A stretch of 5,634 bases of DNA from the NCBI GenBank assembly GCA_022865365.1, contig JALHSW010000400.1, forward strand, positions 1 through 5,634. The letters are read 5' to 3'. A program made the position numbers and the translations under genes. Below are positions 1-4,356 of the stretch, piece after piece. Under the pieces are notes generated by a model that worked only from the letters and a program-made list of their open reading frames with translations, was not told the origin of the DNA and made no database searches. Positions within the stretch are counted from its first letter, which is position 1; each line of letters starts with the position of its first letter. This stretch comes from Acidimicrobiia bacterium. GTDB lineage: Bacteria; Actinomycetota; Acidimicrobiia; IMCC26256; PALSA-555.

Positions 1-548
1 CCCTGGTCGTGAAACCACCCGTCGTGACCCCACCCGTCGTGACCCCACCCGTCGTGACCCCACCGGCTGTCATCGTGCCTGATCCCCCCAAGAAGCCGGA
101 CGCTCTGGTGGTCATCTCGGCCGAAGGCGTCACGGTCAAGGGCGCGATCGCGATCCGGGAGATCTCGAACGTCGTACGCCGGGCCTTCGTGGCCGGGGAA
201 GCGGTCCACGTCGCCGGCCGTGCGCCGGCCGGCTGCCTCCCGAAGCTGCACCTCGACGGGAAGGTGATCGGGGCGATCGCGACACAGCGTGACGGGGCCT
301 TCGACCTCGAGTTCGCGACCCGCGACCTCGCGGCCGGAAACCACCTCGCCGAGGTCTTCTGCACCAGCCCAGCGGCGCTGCTCCTGCGCAAGATCTTCTG
401 GGTCGCCGCCCCGCAGAGCAGCTCGAACGTGTTCGCGATCGTGCTCGTGTCGCTGCTCGTCGTGTACGCGATCGGCTGGGTCGGCCTCCGGACGCTCGCC
501 GGCACGACCGTCGGGGTCGGGCGGGCGGGCCGCGACGCCTCGGGCTGA
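1..548 (+). CDS. Membrane-anchored extracytoplasmic protein with Pro-rich stalk and Ig-like domain (5' partial)
   Basis: The reading frame is open at the left edge, so the N terminus is missing. A GTG at 9 exists, but it has no ribosome binding site and sits inside the repeat tract, so it is probably internal. Counting from that GTG, residues 3-19 are PPVVT repeats, a stiff extended stalk. Residues about 55-133 look like a beta-sandwich of the bacterial Ig-like type: an 'F.aGe.V.v.GrapagC' strand pair, then 'dGaFdl.f' and 'laaGnH'. C76 and C118 could form a disulfide. Residues about 141-160 are one hydrophobic helix, followed by a short Arg-containing tail that should lie in the cytoplasm. 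This gives an outside stalk and domain with a C-terminal anchor. The next gene starts 3 bases after the stop, so the two are probably co-transcribed. I do not recognise a named family. Reading frame and topology are secure; function is unknown. Confidence 0.8.
   Translation, partial: LVVKPPVVTPPVVTPPVVTPPAVIVPDPPKKPDALVVISAEGVTVKGAIAIREISNVVRRAFVAGEAVHVAGRAPAGCLPKLHLDGKVIGAIATQRDGAFDLEFATRDLAAGNHLAEVFCTSPAALLLRKIFWVAAPQSSSNVFAIVLVSLLVVYAIGWVGLRTLAGTTVGVGRAGRDASG
15..59 (+). repeat. Three perfect 15-bp in-frame tandem repeats (PPVVT)
   Basis: The unit ccacccgtcgtgacc occurs three times without a mismatch at 15-29, 30-44 and 45-59. Degenerate part-copies flank it at about 6-14 and 60-70. Each unit encodes Pro-Pro-Val-Val-Thr. 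The array may extend left of the window. Perfect identity even at third codon positions points to recent duplication or slippage, so copy number may vary between strains. Confidence 0.9.
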
Positions 549-551
549 TCC

Positions 552-1412
552 TTGTCCCGGAGGCCGGACCACGTCGGCGCCGCCCCAGCATCATCCGTCG
601 TTCGCTCGGTGCGGGGTGTGCTGCTCGTCGGTGTCCTCGCGATCGTGGGCTTCGGAACCTTGGCGCCCGCGTCGGCCCTCTCGGATCACCAGCAGCGGTC
701 CGGCGTGAGCTTCGCCGCCGCCCTCGACGGTCAGCGTCTCGATCTCTCGTCTTCGGGTGACCCGATCGTGCTCGACCCCGACCGCGTGTCGACGCTGGCG
801 CTCGTGATGCGCAACAACACCGACCAGCCACTCACCGTGCGCCAGGTTCAGTTGCGGGGCAAGGCGTTCGGGCTCACGCTCCTCGCCTACGACGTGACCA
901 TCAACGCCAAGATCGCGCCCGGTGAGCGCACGAAGGTCGACGTCCCCGTCGAGTTCGTCGACCTGGGTCAGCAGGCCGACGGCCTCCTGCCCGCGACGAT
1001 CCGGCTGATCGACCCGGACCGCAACCAGCTCGCGTCCCGCGACTTCACCGTCGACGTGCGCGGTTCGGCGACGTCGCTCATGGCGGTCTTCACCCTGGTC
1101 GTCGCCATCGCGACCGGTGCGAGCATCGTGGTGATCTGGATCGCGGTCGGCCGGCGGCGCCTTCCGCGCAACCGGTGGCGGCGCGGCCTGCGCTTCGGTC
1201 TCGTCGGCGTCGGCGTCGGCGTAACCCTCACGCTGTTCCTCGCCCTGCTGCTGCTCGTCACGCCCACGGGTTCGGTGTGGATCCCGCTCCTGCTCGTCCC
1301 GACCATAGGGGCGTTCCTCCTGGGCTGGTTCTCACCCGGCCCACTCGGCGACGACGAGGACGAGACCGAGGTCGAGGACTGGATGCGCGAGACCGTCTCG
1401 GATTCGGCCTGA
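552..1412 (+). CDS. Exported protein with beta-rich outer domain and three C-terminal membrane helices
   Basis: A 286-residue protein of unknown function. Residues about 18-42 form a Sec signal peptide ending in Ala-Ser-Ala, with likely cleavage after A42. Residues 43-172 are an extracytoplasmic, beta-rich domain with alternating hydrophobic strands; 'lalvmrNnTdqpltv' followed by 'iaPGErtkvdvpv' resembles bacterial Ig/FN3-like or COG1470-type folds. Helix 1 is about 174-199. It is followed by a loop with eight Arg between 201 and 214 (inside by the positive-inside rule), helix 2 at about 215-236 with a GVGVGVG run, helix 3 at about 242-260, and an acidic cytoplasmic tail at 261-286 (GDDEDETEVEDW). 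The TTG at 552 is used here, 3 bases after the previous stop. A GTG at 609 would give a shorter, equally good signal peptide. Neither has a clear Shine-Dalgarno sequence, so the start is uncertain. It probably works with the upstream anchored protein in the envelope. Confidence 0.82.
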   Translation: MSRRPDHVGAAPASSVVRSVRGVLLVGVLAIVGFGTLAPASALSDHQQRSGVSFAAALDGQRLDLSSSGDPIVLDPDRVSTLALVMRNNTDQPLTVRQVQLRGKAFGLTLLAYDVTINAKIAPGERTKVDVPVEFVDLGQQADGLLPATIRLIDPDRNQLASRDFTVDVRGSATSLMAVFTLVVAIATGASIVVIWIAVGRRRLPRNRWRRGLRFGLVGVGVGVTLTLFLALLLLVTPTGSVWIPLLLVPTIGAFLLGWFSPGPLGDDEDETEVEDWMRETVSDSA

Positions 1413-1467
1413 ACCGGCCTTCGCGAGAACGCGGACCGCCCTCCCACACCCTCCTGCTCACCAGGCT

Positions 1468-1481
1468 TCGCTATCGAGCGA
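1468..1481. terminator. Small stem-loop in the convergent gap, possible weak terminator
   Basis: The 89-base gap between the convergent stops at 1412 and 1502 contains tcgct-atcg-agcga, a 5-bp stem with a 4-base loop. There is no T-run on either side, so this is not a classical intrinsic terminator. The position between two convergent genes is the main reason to list it. Confidence 0.2.
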
Positions 1482-1501
1482 CGCGGATCGACGAGTGGGT
1501 C

Positions 1502-2467
1502 TCAGCTCAGAAGATCGGCGGCGTGGCGAAGAGCATGCTCGGCGTCCGCGACGATGCTCCGCACGATCTCGGCTGCGGGCGCGACGTCGCCAATCAGTCC
1601 ACAGCTTTGGCCGCCGAAGACGAGCAGCTCCTCGAGCCGCCCCTCCTGCGCGGCGCGCGTGATCTCTGCCAAGACCTCACTGGGGTCGCCTCGCAACTCG
1701 TCGCGCCGTTGTTCGCACCGATCGGTGAACGCGTTCCGATACGCGCGCAGCCGGGTGCGATAGCCGAGGGCTCCGGGGTTGGGCCTGATGTCATTCATGA
1801 AGTCGACCTGAACCCAATCCTCGGACGCCGAGGACACGATCGCGTCCTTCCAGATCTGACCCACCGGCGCCTCCTCCGACGCGAGCAAGCGACTGCCGAT
1901 GTTCACCCCCGCAGCACCGAGCACCAGGGCCGCAGCCAGACCGCGTCCGTCCCCGATGCCGCCTGCCGCGACGACGGGCACGGGTACTGCATCGACGACC
2001 TGGGGCACGAGCGCGAGCGTGGTGACGCCGCCCCCATAACCCCCGGCCTCGCCGCCCTGGGCGACGATGATGTCCGCACCGTGGCTGACCGCTCCACGGG
2101 CCTGCTCCACAGAGTGCACCTGCTGCATGACGAGGCTTCCGACATCGTGGACGCGTTTCATCAGCTCGCCGGCATCGTCGAGCGCGAACGACACCACGGT
2201 AGGCGCCGCCTCGAGCGTCAGCGCAAAGGCTGCCTCGTCGAGATCGGGAACGACGTGGTTCAGCGCGAACGGACGATCCGTTCTCTCTCGAAGGTCTGCA
2301 AGGTCTCGCTGCAACTGGTCCAGGGGCCGCTGCCAGACTCCGAGGCTGCCGAGACCACCCGCATTCGACACCGCGGCCGCGAGCGCGGGCGAGGTGAAGA
2401 TGCTCATGCCGGCCTGGATCACAGGAACGTCGATCTTCAGCAGTTCACACAGCCGCGTTCGCAGCAC
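1502..2467 (-). CDS. Nitronate monooxygenase-family flavoprotein (2-nitropropane dioxygenase / FabK-like)
   Basis: A 321-residue FMN-dependent TIM-barrel protein, full length for a family of usually about 310-370 residues. It is cytoplasmic. Residues 1-44 match the family N terminus: L.TRLCELL.ID.PVIQAGM, then SPALAAAVSNAGGLGSLG. Residues 134-146 carry IVAQGGEAGGYGG. Phosphate binding is seen in AAGGIGDGRG (167-176) and LGAAGVNIGSR (183-193). The C-terminal GGQSCGLIGDV (285-295) followed by PAAEIV is also typical. True nitronate monooxygenases and FabK have His where this protein has Tyr144, so oxidation of nitronates to nitrite and carbonyl compounds is not assured. The GTG start at 2467 is preceded by AAGGGGGG at a spacing of 7 bases, and family alignment begins exactly here. 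An upstream in-frame ATG at 2605 lacks such a site. The gene is monocistronic, convergent with the envelope pair and divergent from the secreted-protein gene. Family is certain; substrate is unknown. Confidence 0.93.
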   Translation of the reverse strand: MLRTRLCELLKIDVPVIQAGMSIFTSPALAAAVSNAGGLGSLGVWQRPLDQLQRDLADLRERTDRPFALNHVVPDLDEAAFALTLEAAPTVVSFALDDAGELMKRVHDVGSLVMQQVHSVEQARGAVSHGADIIVAQGGEAGGYGGGVTTLALVPQVVDAVPVPVVAAGGIGDGRGLAAALVLGAAGVNIGSRLLASEEAPVGQIWKDAIVSSASEDWVQVDFMNDIRPNPGALGYRTRLRAYRNAFTDRCEQRRDELRGDPSEVLAEITRAAQEGRLEELLVFGGQSCGLIGDVAPAAEIVRSIVADAEHALRHAADLLS

Positions 2468-2474
2468 CAGCAAG

Positions 2475-2482
2475 CCCCCCTT
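2475..2482 (-). promoter_or_regulatory. Ribosome binding site of the flavoprotein gene
   Basis: Read on the minus strand, this is AAGGGGGG, 7 bases before the GTG at 2467. It is the strongest Shine-Dalgarno-like sequence seen at any start in the window. It decides between GTG 2467 and the longer in-frame alternatives (ATG 2605 and beyond). Confidence 0.7.
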
Positions 2483-2555
2483 GTTGTCCGACGCTCGAAC
2501 GCTGCCACCCGCGAAGACCGCTGTAAAGCGCCCGACGCCCGGTGAGAGAGCACCG

Positions 2556-2569
2556 GCTGGCACGCCAGC
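2556..2569. repeat. 14-bp near-palindrome, possible operator half-sites
   Basis: The sequence gctggc-ac-gccagc has perfect 6-bp arms around a 2-base centre, 89 bases upstream of the flavoprotein start. The size suits a dimeric regulator binding site, but GC-rich palindromes of this length also arise by chance. Confidence 0.3.
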
Positions 2570-2575
2570 GCTCGG

Positions 2576-2607
2576 GAATGTCCCTTGAGCTCCCGGTTCC
2601 GACATTC
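2576..2607. repeat. 7-bp inverted repeat with 18-base spacer
   Basis: gaatgtc (2576-2582) and gacattc (2601-2607) are exact reverse complements. The arms are A/T-richer than the surrounding DNA, which makes them stand out. The spacer contains the palindrome gagctc near its centre. It could be an operator for the divergent genes or a chance repeat. Confidence 0.3.
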
Positions 2608-2785
2608 GCTTGCACCGTCGATCGGACGGCCCGCGAGCCAGCCGGCTCGGGCGTAGCGTGCACCTGCCGCGCACGGGCGCCGACGTGACGGCGAGCGTCT
2701 GCGATGCGCGTTCGCAATCGGGTCGGGTCGGTGCTCGCGGGGATTCTGACGCGCGACCGAGCCGGGCGGCAGTTCGCCGACGTCG

Positions 2786-2793
2786 TGTAGCGT
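2786..2793 (+). promoter_or_regulatory. Extended -10-like element for a leaderless transcript
   Basis: TG followed directly by TAGCGT fits the actinobacterial TANNNT -10 pattern. Its last T lies 8 bases before the GTG at 2801, which would place transcription start on the first base of the start codon. The absence of any Shine-Dalgarno sequence before that GTG agrees with a leaderless mRNA, which is common in actinobacteria. No -35 box is evident. Confidence 0.45.
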
Positions 2794-2800
2794 CGGGTCG

Positions 2801-4198
2801 GTGCACATCGTGCGGGTGGGCGTGGCCGTTGCGGCGACGGTGGTGGTGGCGGCGACGCAACTGGTCTCCCCGACGCCCGCCCGGGCGGAGCCCAAGGGGT
2901 TCCTCGATGTCGGCCTGGTCGCCGTGGGCCCGGCGAACAATGATCAGTCGCTCGTCGCACGCGTCCGGCTCGGGTGCTTCTCCAAGGATTACGGCGTCGA
3001 CGCCGACGTGCTCGTGCGCACGCGAGCCGGCCGAGTGCGGGTGACACGGAAGGTGCGCGCGGCGGACGACGAAGCCGACGTTGCCGCGACGGTGCGTCTC
3101 GAAGGCCGAGCGAGCGCGGATCCGGCCGTCTATGCCGGGACCATCCAGGCGAACATCGTCGAGTACGAGAACGACCTCGGACACGAGGTCGTGTCCCGCC
3201 GGTGCGAGCGACGAGGCGACTGGAGCGCCCGGGTCACGTCCTCGACCGCGACCGGTCGCGTCATCCGCGGCGGGCCGGTACACGCCTTTGCGGCGGTGGA
3301 CGTGGCGGGCTCATCGGCGACAGTCGATGTGCTCTCCGGGATCGAGGATCGCCAGCCGGTCGTGGCGCACGCCGAGCTCGACGCTGAGCGGTTCCGGTGG
3401 ACCGTCGACGCCCCGGAGCTCGCGGACGGCGTCGGTGCGGGGGAGCGCTCGGTCTGGGTTGTCAGCGGTGGCGACACCATCACCCGCCTGCGGGGAGATG
3501 ACGGGGAGAAGGTCCTCGACCGCACCATCCCCGACTCGTACGACTGTTGCGATGTGCTCTCGCCCCCCATTGCCGTGACGCCCGACGCGGTCTTCGTGCC
3601 GGGTGGAGACTTCCCGGAGATCGTGCGCTTCGATGCCCGAACGGGCTCGCCCCAGTCGCTCGACCTCGAGGTTCTCGATCTCGAGGTCGGCAAGGACGAC
3701 GTCGTGGTCGACGTGGCGACGCAAGGCGACGACCTGTATGCCGCGGTCGAGCTCGACGCCGGAGGCTTCATGCTGCTGCGCGTCGATGCGCACACGGGCG
3801 CGACCCTCGCGTCGCGGTCGCTGGGCGACGAGTTCTACGACGTTCAGCTCCGCAGCGACGGCACGACGCTCTGGGGCGCGTTCACCGTGCAGGACGACGA
3901 GATGATGGTGGTCGAGCGTCTCGATCCCGCGACCCTTGCCGCCGTCGCCCGTGTCGTGTTACCCGAATGGTCCGAGATCGCTGTGGCCGAGCCGGGCTTC
4001 TGGTTGGCGCACACGTGCTATCCGGATGAAATCGTCTGCGACCCCGCCGGCGACCTCGCGGGCGGCGAGGCCGTCGCGTACGACGCAACCACGCTCGCAC
4101 CAACCATGACGGTTCCACTCCGCGGCGACCTCACGGCCGCGGGCGGACACGCGTGGCTCTTCAACAGCAACCTCGGCGCGTTGATCGAACTCGGGTAG
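2801..4198 (+). CDS. Secreted beta-propeller protein of unknown function
   Basis: A 465-residue exported protein. Residues 1-29 form a signal peptide with a hydrophobic core (VGVAVAATVVVAATQLV) and a cleavage site after Ala-Arg-Ala29. There is no lipobox, LPXTG or C-terminal membrane helix, so it should be soluble outside the cell. Residues 30-160 form a beta-rich domain with C59 and C135 as a likely disulfide. From about 213 on, repeated units of 'vwvvsGgdtitrl', 'vfvPGGdfpeivrfDa.TGs', 'lyaave...gfmllrvDa.TGatl', 'lWgaf...mmverlDpaTla', 'fwla...geavayDatTla' and 'aWlfnsn' look like five to six blades of a YVTN/PQQ/Vgb-type beta-propeller. Vicinal C249-C250 and the pair C406/C413 may form further disulfides. 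An in-frame TGA at 2747 bounds the start, and GTG 2801 gives a good signal peptide without a ribosome binding site (leaderless). Leu387 is a rare TTA codon. Possible roles are ligand binding or protein contacts; no enzyme motif is visible. Confidence 0.87.
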   Translation: MHIVRVGVAVAATVVVAATQLVSPTPARAEPKGFLDVGLVAVGPANNDQSLVARVRLGCFSKDYGVDADVLVRTRAGRVRVTRKVRAADDEADVAATVRLEGRASADPAVYAGTIQANIVEYENDLGHEVVSRRCERRGDWSARVTSSTATGRVIRGGPVHAFAAVDVAGSSATVDVLSGIEDRQPVVAHAELDAERFRWTVDAPELADGVGAGERSVWVVSGGDTITRLRGDDGEKVLDRTIPDSYDCCDVLSPPIAVTPDAVFVPGGDFPEIVRFDARTGSPQSLDLEVLDLEVGKDDVVVDVATQGDDLYAAVELDAGGFMLLRVDAHTGATLASRSLGDEFYDVQLRSDGTTLWGAFTVQDDEMMVVERLDPATLAAVARVVLPEWSEIAVAEPGFWLAHTCYPDEIVCDPAGDLAGGEAVAYDATTLAPTMTVPLRGDLTAAGGHAWLFNSNLGALIELG

Positions 4199-4311
4199 GC
4201 CAGATCGACCGGGTGTTCACTCTTCGGTTGGCAAGTTGCTGGTGGGGAAGTCAGGCCGCGTGGGTGTCGGAAATCCATCGGTGCTGGTCAGAGGCTTGTG
4301 TTCGTCGGGGT

Positions 4312-4356
4312 TCGCAACGGTTGGCCCCGGCCGCGTCGGTCAGGCGCCAGTTGCGA
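4312..4356. terminator. Interrupted stem-loop at the convergent gene ends
   Basis: tcgcaac (4312-4318) pairs with gttgcga (4350-4356). After a 3-base bulge, tggc (4322-4325) pairs with gcca (4346-4349), giving 11 paired bases around a GC-rich 20-base loop. It overlaps the last codons and the stop of the regulator gene and lies about 115 bases beyond the stop of the secreted-protein gene. No T-run follows in either direction. It could end transcription from both sides, but this is weakly supported. Confidence 0.3.

Larger units (their letters stand above)
2468..2800. other. Divergent intergenic region of 333 bases
   Basis: The gap lies between the flavoprotein gene (leftward) and the secreted-protein gene (rightward), and should hold the promoters of both. 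Open frames cross it on both strands, but their Arg/Ser/Pro/Ala-rich translations look like shadows of high-GC DNA, with no homology-like motifs. It contains a ribosome binding site at the left end, two small inverted repeats (2556-2569 and 2576-2607), a 13-bp direct repeat (2722-2734 and 2792-2804), and a -10-like element at the right end. I see no clear -35 box and no firm promoter for the leftward gene. Confidence 0.6.

Noticed and set aside
15..59. Tandem repeats considered as a CRISPR array
   Set aside because: The repeats are adjacent, with no spacers, and are in frame with a coding sequence.
136..831. Minus-strand open frame of 231 codons
   Set aside because: It is Arg/Pro/Ser-rich composition typical of antisense frames in high-GC DNA, and it lies opposite two genes with a signal peptide, membrane helices and domain patterns.
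1203..1220. Three copies of gtcggc considered as a functional repeat
   Set aside because: It simply encodes the Val-Gly run of a membrane helix and is easily explained by codon bias.
1175..2545. Long plus-strand open frame of 456 codons
   Set aside because: It lies opposite the flavoprotein gene and crosses the end of the exported-protein gene. Its translation is rich in Arg, His and Asp without family motifs, while the other strand shows clear flavoprotein motifs.
2610..3044. Plus-strand open frame through the intergenic gap
   Set aside because: Low-complexity Arg/Ser/Ala translation running into the secreted-protein gene in another frame; no start signal or motif.
2468..3283. N-terminal extension of the flavoprotein frame on the minus strand (up to 272 extra residues)
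   Set aside because: It has no family similarity, overlaps the divergent secreted-protein gene, and the strong ribosome binding site and family N terminus both place the start at 2467.
4199..4232. Possible hairpin directly after the secreted-protein stop (gcca/tggc and accg/cggt)
   Set aside because: Only two 4-bp stems separated by a 5-base bulge, with a long loop and no T-run; too weak to call a terminator.
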